Source: Bidens hawaiensis (lineage: Eukaryota; Streptophyta; Magnoliopsida; Asterales; Asteraceae). From it: a stretch of DNA of 64,000 nt. Positions 43,834-55,937 of this stretch are shown piece by piece (the stretch's first letter is position 1; every line of letters starts with the position of its first letter). The DNA is taken from positions 1 to 64,000 of the forward strand of contig JAIQDT010000840.1 of NCBI GenBank assembly GCA_021521415.1, read 5' to 3'. Under the pieces are notes generated by a model that saw only the letters and a list, made by a program, of their open reading frames with translations, had not been told where the DNA came from and made no database searches. Made by a program: the position numbers and the translations under genes.

Positions 43834-45138
43834 ATGGATTATAATCAAAAGTTATTGCTCCTCATTGTGATGTTCTTATATCTTCGATACTTTTGGCCGA
43901 GAAATCACAAAAGAAAAAGAGATAACACTTCGGTTATGTCTGGACACCATTTTACTTTAGAGCTGTTGCGTGGGAACAATCAACAAAGCATTGAACTCCT
44001 TCGTATGTCACGTGATTCATTTGTTCGACTTTGCACACATTTTAGAGTGAAAGGTTGGTTAAAAGATAGCAAACACATCTCCGTTGAAGAAAAAATGGCT
44101 ATGTTTCTGATGATGCTCGGTCACAATCAACGGTTTTCCGTTATTAAACGTAGATTTCAACACTCGAAACAAACAATTCATAAGTATTTTCATGAAGTGT
44201 TGGCAACAATGATGGAGTTTGCTAAAGAGGTTATAGTACCAACATCTAATCCAGATACTCCAAGACGTAATAAAAGATTACGAAGAGTTTTTAAGGTACG
44301 TCCTAAAAGTCCTATTGTGATCTCTTTCCATGTATATTATTAACGATTAAATTCTATATAGGGAGCGATTGGTGCACTTGATGGAACTTTGATACATGCC
44401 ATTGTCCCTGTTCATAAACAACATTTGTATAGAGGAAGAGGAAAAGGCGAGTGCTATCAAAATGTTTTGGCCATTTGTGACTTCAATATGGTATTTACCT
44501 TTCTGGTGGCCGGATGGGAAGGAGTAGCACATGATTCTAGAATATTGTCTGAATCTTTAACAAATGCTAATGCACCATTTCCACTACCTCCTCCGGGTAT
44601 ATATATTACAATCTCAACTTTATTTCTTATATTACATATATAGTTTTGATGCATGCATCGTCTTTTTAGATAAATATTATCTATGTGATGCTGCGTATGC
44701 ACACACTCGTGGATTTATGGCACCATATCGAAATGTGAGGTACTGGCTTGGAGATTTTCGAAGAAATCGTGCATTGACCGAAAAAGAAAAGTTCAACCAC
44801 GCACATGCAAAACTTAGAAATGTTATTGAACGTTCTTATGGGGTATTAAAGGCACGTTTTCCAATATTAAAAAAATGGCGCCTTTCTCGTTGGTTACACA
44901 ACAAAATATTACGATTGCATGTTTTGCACTTCACAATTTTATACGGAAAGAGGGTTTAAGCGATGACCTTTTTGATGAATATGATCACCCAAATGTACGT
45001 TTTCAAGATGGAGATGAAGATGCACAAGATAATGGTGAAGAAGGAGAAGCTCGACATGGAAGTGCAGCGGATCGTGAATTCATGAGTCAACTTCGAGATC
45101 AAATAGCACAACAATTAATGCAAAACAATGTGCTTTGA
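43834..45138 (+). pseudogene. Harbinger DDE transposase, three exons, one 1-base frameshift
   Basis: Exons: 43834-44295, 44362-44596 and 44670-45138, with GT/AG junctions that keep phase (the split codon at 44596/44670 gives Asp). Catalytic triad: GALDGT, AHDSRIL, NVIERSYG. Other family blocks: the helix-turn-helix-like HSKQTIHKYFHEVL, CDAAYAHTRGF and ARFPILKK. At an A-run of seven (about 44868-44874) the frame shifts by one base; the proper C-terminus (ITIACFALHNFIRKEG to QNNVL at 45138) is open in the next frame. One more A would keep the frame. It may be a true mutation or a homopolymer sequencing error. Confidence 0.85.
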
Positions 45139-45814
45139 GTTTATTTTATGTTATGTGTTTTTTAAACTTGTTTTTAATATTATAATTTTATGTAACTTGA
45201 ATGTTAAATAACTTCTATCCAGTGAGATAAGTTTGATAATTTACATATTTTCAGTTTATGCAGACAGTATCAACTTATAAAAACAAACAGTCTTATTTTT
45301 TCAGCTTACAGAGCTTCAGACCACATCTTCAGCTGCAGACATAAAAACAGATGAAATCAGCTTACAGACAGTTTATGTCTGCAAAAACAAACAGCACCAA
45401 ACTGAAATTTATCTTATGCGGTTAGTTAGTAAAATATTAACGCAATTTATTTAATTTTCCTATTTCATGTAGTTAAAAAATAAAATCAATATAAATAAAT
45501 AATATTAAAAAATAATTATTATTTTTTTAGTATTACACCCGCACGTCTCGGAGAAACTGCCTCCGTGCCCCGTGACACTCAGGGGAACGTGCAGATTCGT
45601 ATTGTTGTTGACGTCGGTTTCGCTTATTTTGGCAACCCGAATTCGTATCTTCTTTGTACAAAAATTATCATATGTATTATATGTATTAGCATCATATCTA
45701 AGCATATTCCATTGATTCTAGGAGTAAAGCACAAGATTTGATCTATTTTCGTTAACTTGTTTATATTAGTAAAAAAAATGCAATCTTTCATTTAAATTAA
45801 TTCGACTTGTTCTC
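45139..45814. other. Harbinger 3' end and downstream AT-rich sequence
   Basis: Up to 45398 it is the 3' UTR and terminal region of the transposon, with repeated GCTTACAGA and GCAGACA phrases. The rest is AT-rich with no gene seen. Confidence 0.6.
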
Positions 45815-45817
45815 TAA

Positions 45818-45996
45818 AGGGGTGTTTGGGATTGCTTATTTTTACCAACTTATAACTTATTAACTCTTTGAAAAGTAATAAGGTGTTTGAGATTGCTTAT
45901 ATTGTGAGAGAAAAAGTTCCATAAGTTACAGTTTTATAACTTATTAACTTAATGAAAAGTTATAAGTAGGTAAAATAAGGAATCCCAAACACCTCC
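45818..45996. mobile_element. Tourist-like MITE, 179 bp, TSD TAA
   Basis: Ends AGGGGTGTTTGGGATT and, in reverse complement, GGAGGTGTTTGGGATTCC. TAA at 45815-45817 and 45997-45999. Size, end motif and TWA target fit PIF/Harbinger-derived Tourist elements. The interior is also palindromic (AACTTATAACTTATTAACT). Confidence 0.85.
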
Positions 45997-46349
45997 TAAG
46001 TTTGTCAAGCCTATAAAATATCCCTAACCTCTTCAAACTCGTTTTTACTTCTTAATTACACCTTCAAACAAGAATCGGTGCTCTAAATCGCAAAACTTTC
46101 TCATCTTTGACTTTTCGAAGCCAACATGTCTTCATCCTCTCGCTTCTCCATGTTCTTCAAGCTTTCCGGGTAAGCGTAAAGCATGAAAGTTGTTGTAATT
46201 TATCAACTAAACGAAAGGCCACATTCAATTTCAATGGATGACGAGATTTCTTTGGTTAATTTCATCAAGACCCGTTTAGTGTTTTTGTTAAGAAATAAAT
46301 CGTGACTTTTTGATTAAATCATTAATCGACTCAAATTAGCTTCCGATCT

Positions 46350-47270
46350 TTTTATAACTTTTCTTTATTATTACATTTTGGACATGTTGATTCGGAATTC
46401 GGTATCATACCGATATCCGGACCAAACACGAACCAATACTCGTTTGAACCTTGTTTTTTTTTTAATATATATGTTTAAATCTCAGGTTCTTTATAATTCT
46501 TGTTCATTTTAACAACATTTTAATCATAATTTCATTCATTTAAAATTTAAGGATATTTACCTTAAGATCAACCATCTCGCTTAATTCCTGTACTCTTTAT
46601 TTATATTGTTTACCTCGCCTACATCAAAGGTGAGTAAGCACATCTCTTTTGTAACATGCGTTATTTCAATTGTTTATGTAAACGAGTCCTCAATCATAAT
46701 TCTATTTTTATGTGTATTGCTCATTTGACTGAATATATGCCACTTGTCTATGTGTTTATTTATTTTTTGTTTAACAATTGGGCCACCTCACCATTATCCT
46801 CATTTAGTATAATCATACGACGTCCGAGTAACCTTAACCGATCTAGCGTCATGACCAAAAGACACATTATATATTAAGTCAACTTTTTTATTAATTGTTG
46901 TGATACTGCAGCCGCATATGAATTGTATTTTCATTATTATATTATATCAATCTTGTATTTGCTCACTCACAATTGTGTTGACAAAACTATATATTTTTAC
47001 ACATGTTGCATGTATCTTTATTGAATGTTTGAAATTTGGAGCTCGCCAAAATTATGCCTTAGGTTATCAATGAAATATAGATAAAAGTTTATTTTATCTA
47101 TTTGTTATTGAATATTTGTAAAGTGTACTTTGATTTTATGCCAATAAAATAATTAGATATATACATTTATTTACTAGTGTCTTTTGAGATACTGAACAAT
47201 TTAAGTTATGCCCTGAAATATTCCGGCATAAGTTTGGGGATAAGTTTGGGGGTAACATTACGTACATTAA
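46350..47270 (+). repeat. worn Gypsy LTR relic
   Basis: It shows in order AAAGGTGAGTAAGC (46627), TTGCTCACTCACAATTGTGTTGACAA (46958), ACACATGTTGCATG, and TTCCGGCATAAGTTTGGGG near the end. This is the same sequence of landmarks as in the 5662-7866 LTR (7226, 7571, 7842). The final TGTGACA is not recognisable. No target duplication was found. Confidence 0.5.
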
Positions 47271-47500
47271 CGAAGTTAGGAAATCTTGTTAGTGGGGGCA
47301 AGAAATAGATCGGGTCAAAACATAAATAAATAAGTGTTCCACATACCGATGATTTATGCTTCTGTTGCATTTAGATGATTTCTCATTCTGTCGTTCCGGG
47401 TGATTTACTGATGATTTTTGTTTCTCTAGAAGCTTTGAAACAGAAATATTAAAATTGCAAAAGCCAAATATCGAAATAACCTGTCGGTTTGTATTAAGAA

Positions 47501-48133
47501 TAGGGGTGAGTAATTGACGATTCCGAACCGTCACAACCGGAGAACCATAATCGAACCATATTATTGTATTTCTGGTCCGGTTCGGATCTTAAATTTGGAT
47601 GAAATTGGTTCTCGGTTCGGTTACCGTTAAACCGACGGTTTCGGTTAAAGAAATGCTAGAACCGGGTTGGGTTTAAACTTTAAAGATTATATTTAAAACC
47701 CTATTTATATAGGAGGATTTCCAACTTCCAGGTACGAGCAATTATCCACAATCTGACTTTCCCAGTTATAAAAATTCTCTTACAATAATATACGATAATC
47801 ATCTTTCGCTATCCTGAATCTGTTTTAAAATAAGTTGGCTTCTATAACATCTTGAGGCATTTTAGTCTATTGTCAATCTTCTCCATGAAAATATAATATG
47901 TTGATATGAGTTTTATTTTATGAATTGTCTTTTATTTCTTGCACCTTCTAATATTCATATTTAGGATTTAAATGAAACTGGTTTCGGGAAGAATCATTTA
48001 CACAAGAACCGATTAACATGGTTTCTAATCGAACCAGAACCGTTAAAACACGGGGATAATCAAACTAGTATTTAACGGTTCCTTTTTGGTTTCAATTATG
48101 TTTGATTTGGTTCTGAATCATTGTACAACTCTA
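47501..48133. mobile_element. hAT-type non-autonomous element, TSD ATTAAGAA
   Basis: A perfect 8-bp repeat ATTAAGAA at 47493-47500 and 48134-48141. Ends TAGGGGTGAGTAAT and, in reverse complement, TAGAGTTGTACAAT. The interior is rich in GGTTCGGTT/AACCGGTT dyads. No coding capacity. The 8-bp duplication fits hAT. Confidence 0.85.
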
Positions 48134-48141
48134 ATTAAGAA

Positions 48142-49198
48142 GACCACAATTTAGGAATTTCGGGTGTTTTTAGTGGGCTAAAAATGTGAAAGGGCCGGTT
48201 AGGAGAATGAGATGTGCACTGCCTATTTTATTAGAATAAAAAAACATTATTAATGCAATTGAGAAGCCCCCTCTGAAACACACATGCATCCGCCATTGGT
48301 TATGTGGCAAGATAAGTGGTAAGTTAAAACAATAAATAAAAGTAACTGTTTTATAAAGATTTTTACTTTTTTTTTTAACTTAAAGATGATTATATTTATA
48401 TAATTACATAATCTGACAAAGATTTTTGAAAAATTTACTAGAGAATATAGTATCAAATATTGGATTATACTTGAGTAAAGATTGTAGGGTGATAGGCTAG
48501 GAGGTATTGAGGATGGTACTCTGAATGATGGGATAGTGATGACATCGGCGTGACCATCCCTTCTAATGATTAAATAACACTTTTTTGGGCTAATTACAAA
48601 GATGGCAATCTTCACCACCACCCTCAAATTGCAAATAAGTATTTATTTTTTTATTTATGATCACTAGGTTAAGTTATTTAGTATAAATACCAATTATATT
48701 ATAAACACAATTTGAACTACGTCTAAGATTAATATATATTAATAGATTAAAAATAAATCTTATATACAAAATATGAACTTTCACATAATACTTTTGAAAC
48801 GAGTCATATATTTTAATGCGCATAAACGCTGCCATGTTAAGATTTTTATTTAAAATCTAAAAATAAAATTAATACTTAGCAAATGAAAACTTATTTTTGC
48901 GTGTAATATGACATGCTATAAAAATCAATACCACATTGGATGCACGTAGATTATATCTTTGACCCTTAATTATCTTGTTTAAAAGAAGTTGTTATGATGG
49001 GGGATGAGGTAAGCTTCAGATTTTCAAACTTGCATTTATTGTTGGAGTTGAAACCACATTTACTTTCTCTTTTGGTTTTATTTTAAATTCGACTTTATTT
49101 ATTATTTAATATGTTTTATTTGTTATGCTTAAATAAATCTAGAGTGCCTTAGAAAAACAAATAGTAAAAACAAAATAAAAATCCACCATTCCCAGTGA
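48142..49198. other. AT-rich spacer without recognisable gene
   Basis: Only short chance ORFs; I see no repeat ends or splice-competent exons here. Confidence 0.5.
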
Positions 49199-49550
49199 AA
49201 ATCCAGTTTCATATAGGGATGTTAGTCGTGTCGCTTTGAAGGGTAACATATTACAGGTTGGTGGGTGGAGGGTTAAAATATGCAATCCAAACCCAACCAA
49301 TGTTAATGTGTCAAACGTCTAAGTCAAACCGAACATAACCAGTTTAACCCACATTTTAGAAAAATAAAAAAAGAAAATCCAGTTTCATATAGGGATGTTA
49401 GTCGTGTCACGTTGAAGGGTAACTGATTACAGGTTGGTGGCCTAAGGGTTAAAATATGCAATCCAAACCCAACCAATATTAATGTGTCAAACGTCTAGGT
49501 CAAACCAAACATGACTAGTATAACCCACTTTTTAGAAAAAAAATAAAAAT
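49199..49550. repeat. tandem duplication, about 176 bp x 2
   Basis: AATCCAGTTTCATATAGGG starts at about 49199 and again at about 49375. Both copies continue through CAATCCAAACCCAACCAAT and GTCAAACGTCTA with scattered differences. Confidence 0.9.
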
Positions 49551-49685
49551 TAAAATTAAAATAATTAAGGGGATAGGTGGGTCATATACAAACCAATTAC
49601 TAGAACCACATGTCTGTTTACCCAAATCACATACCAAAAAGTTTGTAATTTTAATTTTTTATTTCCTCTTAACACTTTTCTATTA

Positions 49686-50640
49686 GGGGGTGTTTGGTAC
49701 AGAGAATGGAAAAAGAGAGAAAATAGAAATGGAAATGGAATTGTAGAGAAAAAGAATTGGTATGGAGAATGAGAATCATTTCTCTTGTTTGGTACACGAG
49801 AAAATAAACAGAGAACTCTACCATACCCAACCCCACCTCCACCCAACCTGACACCACTCACCACCGCAGCCCCACCACCACCAGCACCACCACCACAGCA
49901 CCACCACCACAGCCCCACCACCACCACCAGCCCCACCACCACAGTCCCACACCACCAGCACCACCACCACAGCCCTTTCTTCAACCACAGCCCACCACCA
50001 CCGGCTGCCGCCACCAAATCCCATTCTTCAACCACAGTACACAAGAAATTAAAAAGATTCAAATTTTTGGAACATAAGATATAGAAAAAGGAGGCTCAGA
50101 TCTGTCATCACTGCCTCTTTGGAGATTTTGTGGTGGTGGTTGTGGTGGCGATGATGATGATGATAATCAGAAGCCACCTGCGACCACCGCCGATTTCCAC
50201 CACCACTGTCACCCACCTGCGACCACAATCACCCGACCATCTGAAAACCCTAACCTACCACGAACCACCACTTGAAACCTTAATCTCCGTTCACCCGTAC
50301 CACCTGCAACCTACAACCGGTTACCATCTCTGTGTTCACCACTGCGAACGGCGGAGACGGGGTGGTGGTTGCAGACTTGGAGACGAGGTGGCGGTTGCAG
50401 ACTTGGAGACGAGGTGGCGGCCGGAGACGAGGTGGTGGCCGGTGACGAGGTGGTGACATGCTATGAGGAGGCTGCTGAGAAATGGATTTCTCTTTGTTTT
50501 AAAGAGAAATGGAATTCTCTAGTTTTAGAGAAATAGAAAGAGAAATAGAAAGAGAAATAGAAATGAAAAGTGGAAAACAAACAAAAGAAATATTTCTAAT
50601 TCCATTTCTCCCCAATCAAATCCCTCTACCAAACACCCCC
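49686..50640. mobile_element. Tourist-like/PIF non-autonomous element, 955 bp, TSD TTA
   Basis: Ends GGGGGTGTTTGGTA and TACCAAACACCCCC, with TTA at 49683-49685 and 50641-50643. Inside are a (CCACCA)n-rich stretch (about 49850-50010), a GGTGGTGG/GGAGACGAGGTGGCGG repeat (50340-50455) and AGAGAAATAGAA repeats near both ends. No transposase. Trp/Gly- and Pro/His-rich open frames here come from the triplet repeats. Confidence 0.85.
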
Positions 50641-50954
50641 TTAATGTTTCATTTTAGTAGGTTCACATAAAAAATGTATTTAGTTTTCTTATGAAATATG
50701 CAATTATTAATATTGTTTATATTTTGTATACTTGGAGTATATATAAAGTTATATTAAAATTATGATGATATTATTTATTAATTGTAAACTTATATGTATG
50801 TTATGTGTCATCTTTTAATTTGTAAGAGTTGTTATATAAGAAAGGTATAATTATAATGATAAAAAATATACATGAAAATCTAAACAATTGAAGTGTCTTG
50901 GCCCTATCAGAAACACCAGCCTAGGTGTCTTGACCCAGGAAAAAAACACCATCA

Positions 50955-50960
50955 GGAGGT

Positions 50961-51024
<64 letters not shown>

Positions 51025-51330
51025 ATCATATCAATCATAGTTTCCTAGAATTATCATATATAAATCATAGGAATAAATCATATATATATATATAAAATGG
51101 TTCAAATAAGAATAAGGAGTTTCCTAAGAATGGTAAAACCAAAAAAATTTTGGCATTTGGCATTACAAACTATGGTGAAAGAACAATTCTAGGAAACTAT
51201 GTCGGTTATTGGTAATTTTAAATCTCAACCATTGATTAACATGATCCAATGACTATGATTTATTTCTAGTCTTCCTAGGAAACTACTTCTTTTTAGAATA
51301 ACCCTCCCCTATATATATACATATATATAT
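50955..51330. repeat. TA microsatellites flanking a small palindromic element
   Basis: (TA)n at about 50961-51022, 51079-51095 and 51310-51330. Between them are inverted GTTTCCTAG/CTAGGAAAC phrases and ends TATATAAAATGGTTC and AACCCTCCCCTATATATA. It looks like a microsatellite-associated MITE. The last (TA)n directly abuts the truncated Athila copy at 51331. Confidence 0.5.
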
Positions 51331-51516
51331 AATCCAGGATGGAGAAACCACCCGAATTTCAGCTGGAAAGATGGGGGTAACACTCAACCTTTACCCGGAT
51401 TCGAAAAGAGACTGATAAATCAACCCTTCCAACCTAAACCTCAATTTCAAAATCAGAGTTCTAGTAGCCATCAAAACCCAAGCTACTCAAAGACCGAAGA
51501 AATGCTAATCTAACTG
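51331..51516 (+). pseudogene. Athila gag C-terminal fragment, copy 2
   Basis: It starts NPGWRNHPNF and runs Gln/Pro/Phe-rich to a TAA at 51511-51513, just before the pol block. In copy 1 the codon at this position is CAA, so gag and pol were probably one frame. Confidence 0.65.
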
Positions 51517-54500
51517 ATGACAAAAACAAATGAGGAAGAAAAGAAAGCCGACTCAAGAGCTGTTGATATAAGCGGAGTATTATTAAAACATGAAGCCGAT
51601 CTCAAAAGTCAACAAGCATCTCTTCAGAATCTAGAAACTCAAATCGGACAAATTGCCCGACAATTATCCGAAAGACCACTCGGCACCCTTCGAAGCAACA
51701 CAATCACCAACCCGAATGCAACAGATAACGCCGTTACACTCAGAAGCGGTACGACCACAATTGTCTTACCAACTTCAGAACCAGTTATGGAAAAGAAATT
51801 TCCTGATGAAACACAGGAAAGGCTGACCCCAATGAGCACAGTACAACCCAAGGAGCCAGTCCGAACTTTTGTTCCACCTATTCCATACACCGGAAGACTC
51901 TTTAAGCAACTCCATATCAACATCCCTTTTGTCGAGGCTATTGCTCAGATGCCAACATATGCCAAGTTTCTCAAAGAAGTGCTGACAAACAAAAGGAAGC
52001 TGGAGGAGCTCTCTCATGTCACCCTAAGCGAAGAATGTTCAGCTGTCCTCCAAAGAAAGCTACCAACAAAGATGACCGATCCAGGGAGCTTTACTATCCC
52101 TTGTCTCATAAGAAATTTGTCTGTTAGCAATGCCCTGGCAGACCTAGGAGCTAGTATTAATTTAATGACGTATGCGGTTTTTGCAAAACTAGGGATAGGA
52201 GAACCAAAGCCCACCCGCATGAGCATTCAATTAGCTGACCGATCTGTTAAATATCCTCGGGGCATTGTTGAAAACATGCTTGTCAAAATTGACAAGTTTG
52301 TTTTCCTAGTAGATTTTGTAATTCTAGATATGGAGGAAGACAAAAGTGTACCGCTGATTTTAGGAAGACCCTTTTTAGCTACCGCAAAGGCTATCATTGA
52401 TGTTTGCACCGACAAACTCACTCTCAGGGTCAATGACGAGAGAATCACTCTTGATATAGGAAAATCTATGCAATATCCGCAACAGCACGATGACACATTA
52501 TACTGTGTTGACATCATAGATTCCATCGTAAGTTGCTATATGCAAGATTCCTCCATCAATACTCCCCTAGAAACACAAGTCTTAGACAAAACATTCAACA
52601 AACCCACTTTAGAAAATGAAAATCTCAATAATGACTACCACGAAGAATCAGAAATGATATATGAAATCATTGAAAACAATGAAAAATCAAAACCATCAAT
52701 CGAAGAACCACCAGCCTTAGAGTTAAAAGAATTACCAAAACATCTCGAATACACCTTTCTAGAAAAAGATTCTCAACTCCCAGTAATTATTTCATCTAAC
52801 CTTTCTAAAGAAGAGAAATACGAACTTCTTAAGGTTCTCAAAAACCATAAGAAGGCCATCGCATGGAAGATCATTGATATCAAGGGCATCAGTCCTTCTT
52901 TTTGTACTCACAAGATTCTCATGGAAGAAGAATACAAACCCGTGGTCCAACATCAGAGATGTCTCAATCCCAACATGCAAGATGTGGTGAAGAAGGAAGT
53001 AATCAAACTGCTTGATGCAGGATTAATCTACCCGATCTCGGATTCACCTTGGGTTAGTCCCGTTCAAGTAGTGCCCAAGAAGGGAGGAATGACTGTCGTA
53101 ATGAACGAAAAGGACGAGTTAATACCAATGAGAACCATCACAGGCTGGCGAGTTTGCATTGATTACCGGAAGCTTAATGACGCCACAAGAAAAGATCACT
53201 TCCCACTTCCTTTCATCGATCAAATGCTTGAGCGAATATCGGGGAAAATGTTCTACTGTTTTCTTGACGGATTTTCCGGATATTTCCAAATTCCCATTGC
53301 TCCTGAAGATCAGGAGAAAACCACGTTTACATGTCCGTATGGAACCTTCGCCTACCGAAAAATGCCATTTGGATTATGTAATGCTCCGGCCACCTTCCAA
53401 CGTTGCATGGTGGCCATCTTTCACGAAATGATCGGAAATTCTATGGAAGTGTTCATGGACGACTTCTCAGTCTTTGGAGATTCCTTCGATCATTGTTTAA
53501 AAAACCTAGACAAGATGTTAACAAGGTGTGAAGAAGTAAATCTAGTACTCAACTGGGAAAAATGCCACTTTATGGTGAAGGAATGTATTGTTCTCGGTCA
53601 CAAGATTTCTCGAAACGGACTAGAAGTTGATAGAGCCAAAATAGAAACCATATCCAAACTTCCACCGCCAACTTCAGTCAAAGCCATTAGAAGTTTTCTA
53701 GGTCACGCAGGTTTCTACCGACGCTTCATAAAAGACTTTTCAAAAATCTCAAGACCGACCAAACTTCTGGAGAAAGACGCGCCATTCGTCTTCTCTGAAG
53801 AATGTGTTAAATAATTCAACACATTAAAAGACAAACTTGTCAATGCACCAATTATGACTACACCCGATTGGACCCTTCCATTCGAAATCATGTGCGATGC
53901 AAGTGACTTTGCAGTTGGAGCCGTACTCGGACAACGCAAAGAAAAACACTTTCACCCAATTTACTATGCAAGTAAAACTCTGAACGATGCGCATGAAAAT
54001 TACACCACAACAGAAAAAGAGTTACTAGCAGTAGTATTTGCCTTTGAAAAATTTAGAACCTATCTAGTTCTTTCCAAAACCATAGTTTACATTGACTATG
54101 CCGCAATACGTTACCTCTTCAACAAACAAGATTCCAAACCCAGACTCATCCGATGGATTCTACTACTCCAAGGATAAAAAGGGAGCAGAGAATGTCGCCG
54201 CCGACCACCTCTCGCGCTTAGAATGTCCAACTCCTGAAGAATTTCGCAAAGAAATTATCAACGATAATTTCCCACATGAGATTCTCATGCGCATTCTAGC
54301 AGTCATAGAGGAAAAAGACGAAAGTCCTTGGTATGCCGACTTCGCAAATTACATAGCTTGTAGAATTCTAAGAAAAGGGCTTACCCATCAACAGCGGAAG
54401 AAATTCTTCTCCGATCTTAAGTTTTACTTCTGGGAAGATCCATACGTATTTAGGATAGGTGCGGATCAAGTTATTCGTAGGTGCGTAGCAGGCAAGGAGG

Positions 54501-55610
54501 CGTTAGACATTCTCAAACACTCCCATGAAGGCAATAGGTGGACACCATGGTACCATCACTACGGTCAGGAAAGTGTTTGATGTAGGATTTTTCTGGCCCA
54601 CCATATACAAAGATACACATACTTTGATCCAAGCATGCAATGCTTGTCAAAGAGCCGGGAACATCTCATCAAAAAATGAGATGGCTCAAAAGGGTATTCA
54701 AATTTGTGAGGTCTTTGATGTATGGGGAATAGATTTCATGGGACCATTTCCTAACTCATTTGGAAATAAATACATTCTCGTAGTAGTTGATTATGTATCT
54801 AAATGGGTAGAAGCACAAGCTCTTCCCACTAATGATGCTCGGGTTGTAGTAAGATTTCTAAAAAGGTTATTTTCACGATTCGGTACTCCGAAAGCCCTAA
54901 TCAGCGACAGAGGTACCCACTTATGTAACACTTTGATAGACAAAGTCTTAGCACGATATGGGGTTCATCACCGACTGGCAACACCATATCACCCTCAGAC
55001 CAGTGGGCAAGTAGAGGTCTCGAATCGAGGAATTAAGAGAATTTTAGAAAGAACTGTGGGGATGAATCGCAAAAACTGGGTAGAAAAATTAGATGACGCT
55101 TTGTGGGCCCTCAGGACGGCCTACAAAACTCCCATAGGAACGACACCCTTCAAGCTCGTTTATGGGAAGGCATGTCATCTGCCAGTAGAATTAAAAAACA
55201 AAGCCTACTGGGCCCTCAGAGAAGTAAACTTTGATCTAACGTCCGCCGGAGTAAACCGGGAAGATCAAATTCATGAGCTCGAGTAACTGAGAACATTGGC
55301 ATACGAAAATTCCTGGTCTTACAAGGAAAAGACTAAACGCCTACACGACGCCCATTTAAAAGGAAACAAAAAATTTCAAACTGGCGACCGTGTACTGTTA
55401 TACAACGCTCGTTTACGTCTTTTCTCAGGAAAACTGAAATCTCGATGGACGGGTCCATACATAGTTGAATCAGTTTTTGACTATGGAACAATCGAAATTT
55501 CAAATTCAAATGGCCAAAAGTTCAAAGTAAATGGACATCGATTAAAGCCATATATTGACGGTCCACTTGAAGAAGTTCTGGTGGTATTAACCCTCCAACT
55601 CCCTGAATAA
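51517..55610 (+). pseudogene. Athila pol (protease, RT, RNase H, integrase), copy 2
   Basis: The first 765 codons are open: an acidic/Gln-rich N-terminus, protease near residue 207 (ADLGASINLM, later LILGRPFLA), RT with VSPVQVVPKKGG, FLDGFSGYFQI and FMDDFSVFGD near residue 646. After TAA at 53812 the same frame gives RNase H ([31 protein letters not shown]), then a small deletion near 54170 shifts it. Integrase follows after a further frameshift near 54530: HH...[43 protein letters not shown], with all catalytic acids kept, and a TAA at 55284. The end at 55610 lies before module 1 of ORF A. Confidence 0.9.
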
Positions 55611-55701
55611 GAAATCAAGGAAACAAGGTCTGGCCAAGACCTTCACAAAACTAGGCCTTGTAAATAAAAAAAAAATTAATAATAATAATAATTTTGAAAA
55701 C
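55611..55701 (+). terminator. probable polyadenylation region of the gag-pol unit
   Basis: After the pol stop comes GGCCTTGTAAATAAAAAAAAA (about 55655-55675) with an AATAAA core and then AAT repeats. A similar A-rich stretch follows pol in copy 1 (about 3090-3115). It is weak evidence that pol and the downstream ORFs are separate transcription units. Confidence 0.35.
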
Positions 55702-55872
55702 CACGGGGGCGTGCTCTCAAAAGCACGGTCCCGTGCCTAAAAATGCGGACCGGCATCTTCGCTGCAAAAATCTCAGTCAGACTGGTTTGTAACAGAATTG
55801 TCAGAACAAAAACACGGGGCCGTGCTTCCAAGAGCACGGGGCCGTGCTCGGCTCACTGGTTGGTTATAAAAG
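55702..55872 (+). promoter_or_regulatory. palindrome-TATA module upstream of ORF A, copy 2
   Basis: Palindromes at 55702-55714, 55723-55736, 55813-55824 and 55834-55847 (AGCACGGGGCCGTGCT) are followed after 17 bp by TATAAAAG at 55865-55872. The ORF A start codon is at 55938, about 70 bp downstream. The same sequence blocks occur in copy 1 at 2915-3081. Promoter function is inferred. Confidence 0.65.
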
Positions 55873-55937
55873 GCACCTTATGTCATTTCATTCTTTGCAC
55901 AAACCAAAACCAAACCAATAACCTTTGAAAATTCAAC

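Larger units (their letters stand above)
41547..45398 (+). mobile_element. PIF/Harbinger DNA transposon, nearly intact, 3.85 kb
   Basis: Ends GGTGATGTTTGTTTTTGC and, in reverse complement, GGTGCTGTTTGTTTTTGC. It is flanked by AAA on both sides, as shown by the uninterrupted first copy of the local duplication. It carries both genes of the superfamily on the plus strand: a Myb/SANT-like protein (42572-43545) and a DDE transposase (43834-45138). The ends contain inverted stretches with GTCTGCA/TGCAGAC. The stretch 41660-42000 is a C-rich/CCACCG leader, not a gene. One frameshift in the transposase is the only clear defect. Confidence 0.9.

Noticed and set aside
46110..46180. Start of a host gene (ATG after a TATAAAATA box, Ser-rich start)
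   Set aside because: Stops after about 15 codons; no further exon could be supported.
49565..50456. Gly/Trp-, Pro/His- and Arg-rich open frames
   Set aside because: Come from CCACCA and GGTGG triplet repeats inside a non-autonomous PIF-type element.
51517..55610. Integrated pararetrovirus
   Set aside because: Domain order, integrase, LTRs and tRNA-Asp primer site identify an Athila-type retrotransposon; no movement or coat protein of a virus is seen.
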